NCBI GenBank assembly: GCA_026416715.1
Contig: JAOAEQ010000011.1
Location: 30,951-94,950, forward strand
Source: a bacterium
GTDB lineage: Bacteria > UBP4 > UBA4092 > JAOAEQ01
Length of the DNA stretch: 64,000 nt
Reading direction: 5' to 3'
The notes under the pieces are model-generated. The model did no database searches and was not told the origin of the DNA. It saw only the letters and a list, made by a program, of their open reading frames with translations. Of the stretch, positions 27,305 through 37,332 are shown in pieces (positions within the stretch are counted from its first letter, which is position 1; the number at the start of each line of letters is the position of its first letter). A program made the position numbers and the translations under genes.

Positions 27305-28030
27305 TTATTCACCCCGTTCCTCACCATCTCTAAACATTTTACATCCATCAATTCGTTTCCAGTCTTCATTTTCCGTCAAAGGTTCGGTGGCAATAAGAAC
27401 CGCTTTTTCATCTGGTTTTTTGATGTCATTCAAATCAACTGAGTATTGTTCATCTCTTAAAGTTACCGTGCGAAATGGAGCTTTCCTTTGAACAAAATAC
27501 AAGCTATTGTCGCCATAAACAAAAAGGGTTTTACCATCAGAAAGCAGAAAGTTGAAATGACCATATTGTTTGATTTTTCTAGCTTCAGCTTGTAAAATCT
27601 CTCTAATATTGCCCGATTTATAGGTTAATTTTTCTAAGAGATAGCAAAACGCATATTCTGAATCCGTGTACCCTTGCGGCTGATAATCTCCCAACCTAAA
27701 TTCTGGTTTGTTCATGATTGCACGAACCGTTCCATTATGTGCGAATACCCATTTATTGATTTTAAATGGATGAGTATTTTGATGGATGTAATTGCCGCAA
27801 GTAGCAAACCGTACATGTCCGATAATAATTTTGCTCTTAAACTGGAATTGTTCACCTTTTATATCTTCATACGAAAGTGGGCGAGGTTCCTTAATGACAT
27901 GCCAATCTTCATCTTGGTAAAACGCAAATCTCCAGCCATGTTTATTCTGTTCACCTCGATGACGAAACTAACGGAGAGAAAATTGGATATCAACGTTATT
28001 GTTCGAAGATAGACCTAAAAGTTGGCACAT
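27305..28030 (-). pseudogene. Class II glutamine amidotransferase (YafJ-type) interrupted by in-frame TAG
   Basis: From the ATG at 28030 (GGAG 5 bases before it) the frame reads MCQLLGLSSNNNVDIQFSLR, then TAG at 27970-27968 (codon 21), then FRHRGEQNKHGW and on without further stops for 220 codons to 27305. Both sides match the YafJ-like GATase: the nucleophile Cys2, GHVRFATCGNYIHQNTHPF, AHNGTV and YTDSEYAFCYLLEKL. Thus one nonsense codon, with no frameshift, splits an otherwise intact gene of 241 residues. TAG ends other genes here (for example at 25299 and 53569), so general recoding is unlikely. It is either a recent pseudogene, an assembly error or a readthrough gene. Confidence 0.85.
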
Positions 28031-28079
28031 ATTTACTCCGTTTCAAAAACATAGCGTTAATTCTTTATAGTATCTATGG

Positions 28080-29519
28080 CTATAAACCATAATCATTCCA
28101 CTTTATGTCAACTAATTTTTTGATATCTTCGTTCATCGTGATTTCCTCTGGCCAAGGTCGGTTGGTTTCCTCCGGGAATTTGCGCGTCGCATCAATTCCC
28201 ATTTTCGAACCATAATTCGGTTGCGGTGCCGCATGGTCAAGAACATCTACCGGTCCTTCAACAATGGTTACGTCTCGTTTCGCATCAATATTATTGAACA
28301 CTTTCCAAGCTACCTCGGATAGGTTCTGGACATCAACCTCAGCATCAACGATGATAATCAGTTTGGTGAACATCATCTGACCAAGCCCCCAGATAAACTG
28401 CATAACTTTTCTCGCCTGCCCCGGATAACTTTTTCGAATGCTGATAATCGCACAGTTATGGAATACCCCTTCAATCGGCAGGTTCATATCGACTATCTCC
28501 GGCTGGAGAATCTGAAGTAAAGGGAGAAAAATCCGTTCAGTCGCTTTTCCAAAGTAGCAATCTTCCATCGGCGGTTTACCAACAATTGTTGCTGGATATA
28601 TCGGGTTGTTCCGATGGGTTATGCAGGTGATATGGAATACCGGATATAAATCCGCGGGGGAATAAAATCCGGTATGGTCGCCGAATGGTCCTTCAATTCT
28701 GCGTTCTTCTGGGTCAACATACCCTTCTAACACGATTTCAGAATAAGCTGGAATTTCGAGGTCTACGGTTTCGCATTGAACGAGTTCAACCGGCTCTTTT
28801 CGCAAGAAACCAGCGAACAGCATTTCATCTATTCCTTCCGGTACCGGCGCGGTAGACGCATACATCGTTGCTGGGTCTGCGCCGATAGCCACCGCGACTT
28901 CAAGTCGTTTCTGATTCTGTGAAGATTTTTCATAATGCCGCGCACCATGTTTATGAATATGCCAATGCATCCCCGTCGTTCGGTCGTCATACACCTGCAT
29001 GCGATACATCCCAACGTTTCGAATCCCAGTTTCCGGATCTTTCGTGAAAACCATCGGGAGCGTGATAAACCGACCGCCGTCATTCGGCCAGCATTTCAGA
29101 ATTGGGAATTTAGATAATTGCGGATTATCTTTAATAATCACTTCTTTGCAAGGACCGGATTTAACCTGTTTCGGAATATAGTTCGATAATTCAGCAAGTT
29201 TGGGTAACATCAAGATTTTTTCCCAGATACCGGTTGGCATCTGCAGTTTGAGCAGGTTTCGAATCCGGTCAGCGATTTGGTTTAGATTATCTACTTCTAG
29301 CGCTAGATTCATTCGCTCATACGAAGCGAAGGTGTTAATCAGAACGGGAATAGAGTATCCTTTGACGTTTTCAAATAGTAGCGCTGGTCCGTTCTGTTTA
29401 ACCATCCGATCAGCGATTTCGGTTATTTCCAATTCGCAATCGACTTCGGTCTTAATCCGTTTCAACAACCCGTTTTGTTCTAATATTTGGATAAACTCTC
29501 TTAAATCTTTATATGCCAT
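28080..29519 (-). CDS. ubiD: UbiD family decarboxylase
   Basis: The 479-residue protein is a full-length UbiD: the N-terminal YKDLREFIQILEQNGLLKRI, the prFMN-binding middle (FVFTKDPETGIRNVGMYRMQ, WHIHKHGARHY), EGPFGDHTGFYSP with the catalytic Glu region, and the C-terminal PNYGSKMGIDATRKFPEE. These enzymes use prenylated FMN to decarboxylate aromatic or unsaturated acids, as in ubiquinone or menaquinone synthesis. No ubiX is in the window. Which substrate is used cannot be told; the C-terminal pattern resembles menaquinone (futalosine route) decarboxylases. Confidence 0.92.
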   Translation of the reverse strand: MAYKDLREFIQILEQNGLLKRIKTEVDCELEITEIADRMVKQNGPALLFENVKGYSIPVLINTFASYERMNLALEVDNLNQIADRIRNLLKLQMPTGIWEKILMLPKLAELSNYIPKQVKSGPCKEVIIKDNPQLSKFPILKCWPNDGGRFITLPMVFTKDPETGIRNVGMYRMQVYDDRTTGMHWHIHKHGARHYEKSSQNQKRLEVAVAIGADPATMYASTAPVPEGIDEMLFAGFLRKEPVELVQCETVDLEIPAYSEIVLEGYVDPEERRIEGPFGDHTGFYSPADLYPVFHITCITHRNNPIYPATIVGKPPMEDCYFGKATERIFLPLLQILQPEIVDMNLPIEGVFHNCAIISIRKSYPGQARKVMQFIWGLGQMMFTKLIIIVDAEVDVQNLSEVAWKVFNNIDAKRDVTIVEGPVDVLDHAAPQPNYGSKMGIDATRKFPEETNRPWPEEITMNEDIKKLVDIKWNDYGL

Positions 29520-29929
29520 ATCTAATAGAAACTATCGAACTAACCGAGATTTATCTTAAAACCGCCGACTCTTCAATGATTATGTTATGTCCTTAAGTAT
29601 AAAGGTTAATCACAATTTTTGCAATAGGAGATATTCGTTTCGTATGTCCATCCATGCGCGGAATCAAAGATTCGCATTCGGGGTTAAAACCCCAAGATTT
29701 TGTATCCACCCGTTCCCACGATACTAGACTCGGACTTTCGTCCATAGTTTGGTGCCAATGCAAAACCAATTCTATTCAAGAGAAGGATTTGGAAATATAC
29801 AGTATTCCTAATATTAAACTCCAGTATCTGGAGTTTGATAAGAAATATATTATATTAATGGTTGGATTATCTTATTATAGATAGAGTTATTCCTACAGGG
29901 GTAGGGAAATAAAGGCAAAATAGCAGGAA
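29520..29929. other. Spacer without a recognised gene
   Basis: Between ubiD and the lipoprotein gene I see no convincing coding region. A perfect 9-bp hairpin with a 3-base loop lies at 29816-29836, without a T-run on either strand. Confidence 0.5.
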
Positions 29930-30790
29930 TTATTTCGGCATATCAGGTGTCGACGCAGGATTTTTGCGGTCGGGAATTAATGTTCGGTCGAATGGTTTAT
30001 ATTGTTCAATTCTTCCGACCCGAGCGAGCCGGAGACTTTCCCGAATAACTTTTCCGCCAGAATCACTGAATAGTTCAGTCTGGAATCCGACTCCTTTTTT
30101 CTGGGAAGAGAAATAGTCTAGTCCAATAATTTTCCCGTCAGGATTATAGAGCCACCGGATGAAAATAATCGAATGGCCGGTTCCATTATTGCGACTAAAA
30201 TCGCCGAAATCGCCCGGTTTCGCTTGCTTCCAATCCGTAATCGGTTGACCTAATCCGTAATATTCAATTGCTTTTTGCGGGCTATCCCCGGAACCGACAA
30301 CAAACCATATCAGCATAAAATTATATAAATCGTCATACGTCATCCCGTTAAAATCGTTGATATCAATTCCTTTAGCTTTATTCCGGAGTTGCATCGCTCG
30401 GAAGAATACTTCAAAGGTTAATCCGCAGCAGTTACTACATCGAGACCCGTTCGGATGCGCTTTTGCTACCGTTTGCTCTTGATACACCAAATCTTGCGTA
30501 ACCCCGTTATAAATATCATATTCATTCTTTTCCCAACGATATGGATAAGAACCATCTACCGGATAAGCATCAACAATTTTGAGAACATAGGGATTCAATG
30601 ACCCTTCAGCATCATCGAGTACCGGACTGGTTTTCTTAAGGAATTTATCCACCGGCGATAATTCCGCTGTCTTAGCTGGTTTTAAAGTTGGGGTTGCAGT
30701 AGGCGGTTTAACCGGAACAGTTTTGCATCCGGTAATGATGAAAATTAGAGTCCCAAGAATTCCAATAATCATTACGCTAAATTTATTCAT
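29930..30790 (-). CDS. Lipoprotein with possible NlpC/P60-like papain fold
   Basis: The 286-residue product has a type II signal peptide with the lipobox IITGC (Cys22), a proline/threonine-rich linker (23-50) and a globular domain. Within it RCSNCCGLTFEVFFRAMQ (about 112-130) and KPGDFGDFSRNNGTGHSIIFIRW (about 190-212) have the spacing and look of the Cys and His boxes of NlpC/P60 or CHAP amidases. The match is by motif shape only. If correct it would cut peptidoglycan peptides or amide bonds at the outer membrane. GAGGAA lies 7 bases before the ATG. Confidence 0.7.
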   Translation of the reverse strand: MNKFSVMIIGILGTLIFIITGCKTVPVKPPTATPTLKPAKTAELSPVDKFLKKTSPVLDDAEGSLNPYVLKIVDAYPVDGSYPYRWEKNEYDIYNGVTQDLVYQEQTVAKAHPNGSRCSNCCGLTFEVFFRAMQLRNKAKGIDINDFNGMTYDDLYNFMLIWFVVGSGDSPQKAIEYYGLGQPITDWKQAKPGDFGDFSRNNGTGHSIIFIRWLYNPDGKIIGLDYFSSQKKGVGFQTELFSDSGGKVIRESLRLARVGRIEQYKPFDRTLIPDRKNPASTPDMPK

Positions 30791-30910
30791 AATAGTATTC
30801 CTCGGCTTATTCTATGGGATTCAGCTTACGATGATATGTTCTTTATCGCAGCAGGAATCCAGATAAAGCTGAACAGACGCATATATTATACTTAAATACC
30901 AGAAATTTGA

Positions 30911-33433
30911 CTACCAATAAACAGTAATTTTAATCGAATCACCTTCTCCAATAGAAATAGCAGGTTTAATTGTTATTGTTAAAAGCGAATTGTCGGATTG
31001 TGTCCAAGTGATATGTATAGATTGATTTTTTTGAACGATTTCAACTCGTTTGATATTCTTTTTTACGGAGTTAAGAATTCCTAACCGCAATTCGTGAAGT
31101 ACGAGATTTCCGCTAGCAACAGTAATTTCATTCAATTGTATTCGGTTCGTTCGTTTCTGGGAGAAAGTTCCCCAAGCGGTTGCGGTTGCATAGAATGATT
31201 TGAAATTTTCCGGAGTGATTCTTGGATTAAATCCGAGCATTTTTTCCGAACCGTTATGGATAAATCCGGATAAAGCAAGCAATAACGACCAGCTACTCAT
31301 CGCTCGTGCATAATGGTCACCGCATTCGATTTCGTTCCAAGGATTGCGTTTAATCCCGTTATATCGTTCGCGTGCAGCTTTAACAATCTGCAATCCTAGT
31401 TTAATGAATCCTTCATAAATCATATGTGCCGCAACCTGGTATTCAACTCCAGTCCAAACTTCATCGCAATAGAGAATCGGTTCTTTCGATCGTCCGCCTT
31501 TCGGCCAAGTACAGTTTATCAGGCCGGCTTCGTGTCCTTCTGCGAAGACCCGTTGCGTATGTTCGAAGTCGGTTAAATCTTTCCGCCAGTTATATTTGAA
31601 AATAGATTGCAGGGTTTTCTTAATATGTTCTGCAGGTAGAATATATCCTAAATTCAACATATGTGCCCACCATTGACCGACAACTTGGTCAGATAAACAT
31701 CCTTTTCCATACTGCAACTTCGGATATTGTTTCGAATCTACGTTCTGCACATAATACTCTCCATTCCAGAGCATGGTATCCAACAGTTTTGTTCCTTGGG
31801 TAAAAAGCGACTGATATTTCGCTGCTAGTTCGGGTTCATTCTGGATTTTTGCCATTTCTTCCATTGCCCGAAGCGCCGCTAAATAGAGCGACCCGATGAA
31901 ACTATTTGCGCCATATAACGATAAATCGTAGGTATTCCATTGTTCCCCTTCAAGGAGTCCCTGTTTTTTAGCATCGCAGATTTCAGTTAAATAGTTCATC
32001 GCTTGTTTGAGTTGCTGCCAATGTTCATCAAGAAATTGCCGGTCTGGCGACATTAGATATTCTCGATATACTTTTAAGATTTCACCAGCTTGTCCATCAA
32101 TAGCATCACGTTCCGTATGTGGTAGATAAGTCGGAATATTTGTTCGATGCGGAATCATACCGTTCGGCTGCATGATACCGGTTAAATCCGTATGCCGCAT
32201 GTTCCGTTCGAGTTCCGGGAACAGATATGCCATGGTTTGGACATAATTCCAAACATGGGTACAGTTCATCGGACAACAACCACGATCTGCACCGCAACCT
32301 TCAAACCCGGCAACAGTTCCATCTTCAAGCCACAGCAGCGTTTGACTACGGAGCGTAGAAATCTGGGACGTGATGCAATCAAGGATATAATAGGGCAGAG
32401 TACTATTGTAGAACGTATCCCGGAATGTAAACGTCGTATTTCTTAATCGGACGAAATTTTGAACGACATAGTCGGTGACCGCAAGCGAATCGTTGAACCA
32501 ATGGTTATACATATTCCCGATACGATATTGGGTATTCTCTTCCCAGAAATCAACATAACGATTCGGAAAATGCCAGGAAATTAGAAAAGTTATCGAGCAG
32601 GATTCGTTCGGTGTCAGTTTTCGTTGAACTGCGATTGCGCCGTTCCACGTTCGACCGAGTTTGCTCGGTGACATATCAGGTTCAGAAGGTAATATTCCAG
32701 ATTGAGAAAATGCTTGCCAGAACGTTCGAAGAGTATCCCAGTGCGTGAGATATTGAACGTTTTTCTCTAGAACCGCAAGCGTCATAGAACCATATAGTTG
32801 CGATGTTGGTTCCAACACTTCATTCGTCATGTGGATCGCAGTATATGTGTCGGTCTGAACAGCGGTATTGTTGTTTCCACCGAAGGTAGGATAAGTTACG
32901 CCGATAACCGGACCAAATCCGGTATATCCGACTGCATTCTGGAGAGTAGATACAAGAGAAATCTGAACATGCTTTTTCGTTTTGTTTTTAACCGTAAATT
33001 CAAAAACAGCAACCGGGATTCCTGAATCTTTTGCATTCTGCGGAACAAACGGAGAATAAGCGTTAAGTTTAATTTCAACCGGCAATTCCGAATCGGTATA
33101 TTTCACTTCTGCAATGGGATATTCGCCAACAAATTCAACCTGTTCGATACCGTTAAACCACCATTGTTTCGCTTGTAATCGTTTTGCCATCGGCTCTTTT
33201 TTATCTTCTTTCGTCCAGAGTGCAAAAAAACTATGCGGAAATGATGCATGCTTATTCACCCGATTGAATATCTGCCATTCTTTCAATTCACCACCAGCAC
33301 CAAGCGCGATACTCCCGGTACCAATTCCGCCAATCGGAAACGCTACTTGCCGATGTTGTTTTCCGTTATAAACAATGCGGTTCCCGGTTTGAACAATCCG
33401 TTTTTTCCATTGCTGATATTCTTTATTTGTCAT
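30911..33433 (-). CDS. GH116 family glycoside hydrolase (GBA2-like beta-glucosidase)
   Basis: The 840-residue protein matches GH116: an N-terminal beta domain opening with AFPIGGIGTGSIALGAGGELKEWQIFNR and an (alpha/alpha)6 C-terminal domain with NCTHVWNY, EGEQWNTYDLSLYGANSF and CLSDQVVGQWWA. In this family the nucleophile Glu lies shortly before the NTYD motif and the acid/base Asp in the SDQxxGQ segment; both regions are present. There is no signal peptide, so it acts inside the cell on beta-glucosides, glucosylceramide-like lipids or xylosides. It is followed on the genome by a GH130 gene, suggesting a shared carbohydrate pathway. Confidence 0.9.
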   Translation of the reverse strand: MTNKEYQQWKKRIVQTGNRIVYNGKQHRQVAFPIGGIGTGSIALGAGGELKEWQIFNRVNKHASFPHSFFALWTKEDKKEPMAKRLQAKQWWFNGIEQVEFVGEYPIAEVKYTDSELPVEIKLNAYSPFVPQNAKDSGIPVAVFEFTVKNKTKKHVQISLVSTLQNAVGYTGFGPVIGVTYPTFGGNNNTAVQTDTYTAIHMTNEVLEPTSQLYGSMTLAVLEKNVQYLTHWDTLRTFWQAFSQSGILPSEPDMSPSKLGRTWNGAIAVQRKLTPNESCSITFLISWHFPNRYVDFWEENTQYRIGNMYNHWFNDSLAVTDYVVQNFVRLRNTTFTFRDTFYNSTLPYYILDCITSQISTLRSQTLLWLEDGTVAGFEGCGADRGCCPMNCTHVWNYVQTMAYLFPELERNMRHTDLTGIMQPNGMIPHRTNIPTYLPHTERDAIDGQAGEILKVYREYLMSPDRQFLDEHWQQLKQAMNYLTEICDAKKQGLLEGEQWNTYDLSLYGANSFIGSLYLAALRAMEEMAKIQNEPELAAKYQSLFTQGTKLLDTMLWNGEYYVQNVDSKQYPKLQYGKGCLSDQVVGQWWAHMLNLGYILPAEHIKKTLQSIFKYNWRKDLTDFEHTQRVFAEGHEAGLINCTWPKGGRSKEPILYCDEVWTGVEYQVAAHMIYEGFIKLGLQIVKAARERYNGIKRNPWNEIECGDHYARAMSSWSLLLALSGFIHNGSEKMLGFNPRITPENFKSFYATATAWGTFSQKRTNRIQLNEITVASGNLVLHELRLGILNSVKKNIKRVEIVQKNQSIHITWTQSDNSLLTITIKPAISIGEGDSIKITVYW

Positions 33434-33526
33434 AGTACTATTTTCTATCCAGTTTTAGCCGAAGATAAATCGTAATCGGCGTTCGCTTTACAAGGTATTA
33501 ACCTATAACTAACGTTGAGGCGAAGA

Positions 33527-34465
33527 TTACAATGCAAAAGTTTTTCCACTCGGTTTAATTCCGGTTTTGCACGCAGCAATTAATTCTTCTAATTGCCCAG
33601 TCGCAACGCAGATGCAGGTATCCGCTGCGCCGTAGTATACTTTAATTTCACCGTCAGGTTCCAGTATCGCGCCGTTTGAAAACACGCAGTTCGGAACTTC
33701 GCCTATCCGTTCATACGGTTCCCGGGGTGTAAGGATAAATTCTGGACATTGGCCAATAATCTTATCCGGTTTATCTAAATCGAGCAACATTACGCCGAGC
33801 CGATATACATAGTTACAAGCGAACCATACTCCATGAAAAATTAACAGCCACCCTTCTTTAGTTTTAATCGGTGGCGGTCCGATTCCCCATTTTTCACGGA
33901 ACCAAGTCTGCGGTTCGGGTAGTACCGGTTTCGCATCGCCCCAATGGATGAGGTCTGGAGAGTAGGTGATAAACGTCATTGCCATATTTCCGTTCATCGG
34001 TCGGTCAAGTCGAGCATATCTACCATTAATTTTTTCCGGGAATAACGCACAATTCCGATTCCAAGGGGTAGTTAAAAATGGCATCCGTTCGAAATGGATG
34101 AAATCGTTGGTTTTAATCAATCCAATTCGCCCGATTTCACCATGCATTTGAACACTATGCACAATATAATAACTCCCTTCCAGAAACGTTACTCGGGCGT
34201 CATACTTATGTTTTTCCCAGAGTTCATCGTCCGGACTAGGAGCGAGTCTTATCGGTTCAGGATTAATGGTAAAATGGTATCCATCGTCACTGAACGCTAC
34301 ATGCAGTCGATTATCCCGCCGACCATCTTCAACTCGCGGGATAAGAACATATTTATTCCCAAACTTCACTGCACCGGGATTATATACCGCATTAACATGA
34401 TACGGTAAATCTTGATACGTTAGAATCGGATTACCGGAATAGCGAGTTAATAATTCTTTTTCCAT
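33527..34465 (-). CDS. GH130 family glycosidase / mannoside phosphorylase
   Basis: The 312-residue protein is a five-bladed beta-propeller of GH130: YSGNPILTYQDLPYHVNAVYNPGAVKFG, IPRVEDGRRDNRLHVAFSDDG, KYDARVTFLEGSYYI and VFSNGAILEPDGEIKVYYGAADTCICVAT. Known members phosphorolyse beta-1,4- or 1,2-mannosides, releasing mannose-1-phosphate. The exact substrate is not fixed by sequence. AAGGA lies 8 bases before the ATG. It starts just after a glycerol-1-phosphate dehydrogenase-like gene ends on the same strand and is followed by GH116. Confidence 0.92.
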   Translation of the reverse strand: MEKELLTRYSGNPILTYQDLPYHVNAVYNPGAVKFGNKYVLIPRVEDGRRDNRLHVAFSDDGYHFTINPEPIRLAPSPDDELWEKHKYDARVTFLEGSYYIVHSVQMHGEIGRIGLIKTNDFIHFERMPFLTTPWNRNCALFPEKINGRYARLDRPMNGNMAMTFITYSPDLIHWGDAKPVLPEPQTWFREKWGIGPPPIKTKEGWLLIFHGVWFACNYVYRLGVMLLDLDKPDKIIGQCPEFILTPREPYERIGEVPNCVFSNGAILEPDGEIKVYYGAADTCICVATGQLEELIAACKTGIKPSGKTFAL

Positions 34466-34518
34466 ACCTACATTCCTTTCTAGTTTGCATGATTGAAATT
34501 CATCAGTATGCTGAGATA

Positions 34519-35802
34519 TTATACGATTATTTCTTGGAGAATGCCGAGTTCATCAGCGATATCGAAAACCGTGATTCTATCTCGAATATACCGAGCAGAT
34601 ACAATCGTTCGTATCGCTAGTGGTTTATCAACTCCAATTTCCGCAAAAGTAGTCGGGCATTTCGCCTTCTTCAAATAATGGATAATCTCTTTTGATGAAG
34701 GGAGTTTGGCAAAAATAGGCGATAATTGTTCCCAACGAGATTGTATATGCTTTAGATACGGTAATTTATATTTGAATATTTGGTTAATTCTATTGGTATT
34801 GCTTCCAAAAAGTTGTGCGATGGTTCTATCATAATCGATTGTATTATGCTGTGGTGATTTGATTTTTTTAAGCTGTTCATATAATCGTGCAGATTGAATC
34901 ACACCGATTCCAACCTGTAATCCATGGTATGCAAAAACATCCTGTTTCCTTCTATGCGCTTCCATATCGAGAAAATGGGATATGAGATGTTCTCCACCGG
35001 AAGCTGGTGCCGATTTTCCAGCGATTACCATCGAGAATCCGCCAAGGTTGAGTGCGTCCATTAATGCTAGAATGGTTTTCTTATCCCGCTGCAGCAGTTT
35101 ATCCCCCTGCGTTTTATAATGCTTTTCCACTGCCGTGAATAATTTTGACGGCAGTAAACAAAACGATTCTCCGGTTAAAATTGACGAGATTTGCCAATCC
35201 GCATTAGCAAACGCTTTTGCTAACGTATCCGCAAATCCCGCTTGAATCAAATCGAGCGGTGCAGTAGTAATCAGGTCGGTATCAATGAGAACACCGAGGG
35301 CTGGGCTAACCGGTACGGTTCGTTTAATTCCTCTATCAATAAAAGCGCTAACTCCGGAAGTATATGCGTTCATTGACGGAGCGGTTGGTACTGAAATCAC
35401 CGGTATATTCAGTTCGGTACCGATATATTTTCCCATATCGGTTATGCTTCCGGTTCCGACAGTAACGATACCGTCGGCAGATGTTGCTATACGGCGAATT
35501 CGAGGGAAATAATGGCTATCAGCATAAACGGTAGAATAATGTTGTGGTGCTAATATCAATGTCGAGACTTGATATCTCCGCTTTAATCTGGTTTCACATT
35601 CTTTTCCCGCTATTCCATAGGTTATAGTGTCACAAAGGACTACGAGGTTCTTTGCCGTTGGGAATAGTGAATGAATAAATTCTGATATCCCATTAATCGC
35701 ATTCGGTTTAGCAGTAATTCGTTTCGTCGGTATCGTATGGAGCTGATGACAATACTTGCAATGAAATGATTTGCCAAGATATCGATGAATATTCATAATC
35801 AT
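34519..35802 (-). CDS. Glycerol-1-phosphate dehydrogenase-like protein (AraM/EgsA family)
   Basis: The product is about 427 residues. Family marks are the NAD-binding GTGSITDMGKYIGTELNIPVISVPTAPSMNAYTS segment, the substrate/metal residues in GGFADTLAKAFANADWQ and GGEHLISHFLDM, and the later YHGLQVGIGV with another metal His. It would reduce dihydroxyacetone phosphate to sn-glycerol-1-phosphate, as known for bacterial AraM and archaeal EgsA. The N-terminus is unclear: ATG 35802 was chosen, with TTG 35817 and ATG 35796 as alternatives. An early CKYCHQLH could be a small metal site unusual for the family. Confidence 0.85.
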   Translation of the reverse strand: MIMNIHRYLGKSFHCKYCHQLHTIPTKRITAKPNAINGISEFIHSLFPTAKNLVVLCDTITYGIAGKECETRLKRRYQVSTLILAPQHYSTVYADSHYFPRIRRIATSADGIVTVGTGSITDMGKYIGTELNIPVISVPTAPSMNAYTSGVSAFIDRGIKRTVPVSPALGVLIDTDLITTAPLDLIQAGFADTLAKAFANADWQISSILTGESFCLLPSKLFTAVEKHYKTQGDKLLQRDKKTILALMDALNLGGFSMVIAGKSAPASGGEHLISHFLDMEAHRRKQDVFAYHGLQVGIGVIQSARLYEQLKKIKSPQHNTIDYDRTIAQLFGSNTNRINQIFKYKLPYLKHIQSRWEQLSPIFAKLPSSKEIIHYLKKAKCPTTFAEIGVDKPLAIRTIVSARYIRDRITVFDIADELGILQEIIV

Positions 35803-36075
35803 TACGGGATAAATCAATGAAAATATTATATCATTGTATTATACATTGTTAGTTAATCCAACTGACTACCCCATAATGTTAACAATCCTTTAGGGTTAGC
35901 TTTTATTTTCAGGCTGAAACCTAATACCCCTTGCGGCTGGAGTTTATCCTGTCGAATTACAGAACTAGGTCGAAAGAATTGATGCTTGATACGTCACCTT
36001 CTAAATATTGAAATTTAATTAAACAAGAATGACAGTATATAATAAATAGTTACTTATCAATGAGTCAAACGGGCT

Positions 36076-37332
36076 ATGTTATCAAACCTTATCAATCTTT
36101 CTGTACTTGAACGGATGCTGGTGTATTTTACGGAAGCGACGTCGTTGAACGTTCGCTTAATAGATATGAATGGCCAATTCATTACCGAGCGGGATAAGTT
36201 AGTCAACCAGTGTCAGTTTTGCAGTCTCGTCCAATCCACGGAATCAGGCATTTCCCATTGCCGAACAAAGTTCAAACAAGCGATTCTGGAAGCGATTCGC
36301 TGGGGTGAACCCTATTATTATATCTGCGAGTTCGGATTAATGGAATGGGTGGTTCCGCTCGTGGTGAATGAAGAACCACTCGGCGCATTATTTTGCGGGC
36401 AGGTGCTCATCGATGAAATGGATGATTTATCGTATGAACAGATTATCCGCAAAACCACCGCTGCCGGTCTCTCTTTAGAAGCGGTTAACGATTCTTTAAC
36501 CAGCATTAAAGTGCTGTCTGGTAGAAAGGTTAAAGCGGCTGCAGAACTCCTATATCTCATTGCAACGCAATTGATTCAACTCGGATATGAATCTTTACAA
36601 CAGCAGCGGAAAATAACCGAACAACAGATGCGGTTAGCGGAAGAAATTGCATTTCAAAAGCAGGGGAAAATGCCGATCGGTTTCCCGAAATCCATAGAAA
36701 CTGAGCTGATTCAAAAGGTTCGGTTAGGCGATGTTTCCGGCGCGAAAGAAATATTGAATACAATCCTTGGAACTATTCTCTTACAAGATGTAGCGCGTCC
36801 GCAGGTGGTTAAAGCGCGAGTGATTGAATTAGTCGGAATGTTAGCTCGGGTAGCGGTTGAAGCAGGAGCGCAGCTCGATGAAATTTTCGGGGCGCAGTTT
36901 TCGGAATTAAGCGAGTTAGCTAAAATAGAAGAATTAGACCAGCTCTGCTACTGGTTAATAAACTTGTTAGACCGGTTTTCAACCCAGATTTATGCCACGA
37001 GAAATATCGAAAAAATGAAAGTTGTTTCTCGCGTTTTGGAATACCTGCGTGAACATTATGCTGAACGGGTTACGCTCGAAGAAGTGGCGAAACATGTTCA
37101 TCGGAATCCGTATTATATCAGCCATTTAATAACCGAACAATTACAGACGACATTCAGCGAATACCTCAATCGCATTCGAATTGAAAAGGCAAAACAACTC
37201 ATGCAAAATCCGGCGTTAAGCTTAGCTGAAATTGCGCAAACTGTCGGATTCAGCGACCAGAGTTATTTCGGTCGAATTTTTAAACGAGAAGAAGGTATTT
37301 CGCCTGCAAAATACCGCAAACAAGTCATTTAG
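36076..37332 (+). CDS. PocR-sensor AraC-family transcriptional regulator
   Basis: The 418-residue protein has an N-terminal PocR sensory domain (about 5-180) with the conserved cysteines CQFCSLVQSTESGISHCRTKF and WVVPLVVNEEPLGALFCGQV, a helical linker, and a C-terminal AraC double helix-turn-helix (about 310-415; ending SYFGRIFKREEGISPAKYRK). PocR domains sense small metabolites such as diols; the domain sits in an AraC activator in the pdu/cob system. The next gene, co-directional and 200 bases downstream, encodes a corrinoid protein, so it is a likely target. Confidence 0.92.
   Translation: MLSNLINLSVLERMLVYFTEATSLNVRLIDMNGQFITERDKLVNQCQFCSLVQSTESGISHCRTKFKQAILEAIRWGEPYYYICEFGLMEWVVPLVVNEEPLGALFCGQVLIDEMDDLSYEQIIRKTTAAGLSLEAVNDSLTSIKVLSGRKVKAAAELLYLIATQLIQLGYESLQQQRKITEQQMRLAEEIAFQKQGKMPIGFPKSIETELIQKVRLGDVSGAKEILNTILGTILLQDVARPQVVKARVIELVGMLARVAVEAGAQLDEIFGAQFSELSELAKIEELDQLCYWLINLLDRFSTQIYATRNIEKMKVVSRVLEYLREHYAERVTLEEVAKHVHRNPYYISHLITEQLQTTFSEYLNRIRIEKAKQLMQNPALSLAEIAQTVGFSDQSYFGRIFKREEGISPAKYRKQVI

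Noticed and set aside
27968-27970. Pyrrolysine or general TAG recoding
   Set aside because: Other genes end normally at TAG without plausible extension, and no Pyl-using gene is present.
29654-29884. 76-codon plus-strand ORF
   Set aside because: No ribosome site, no family, low-complexity spacer; no evidence for coding.
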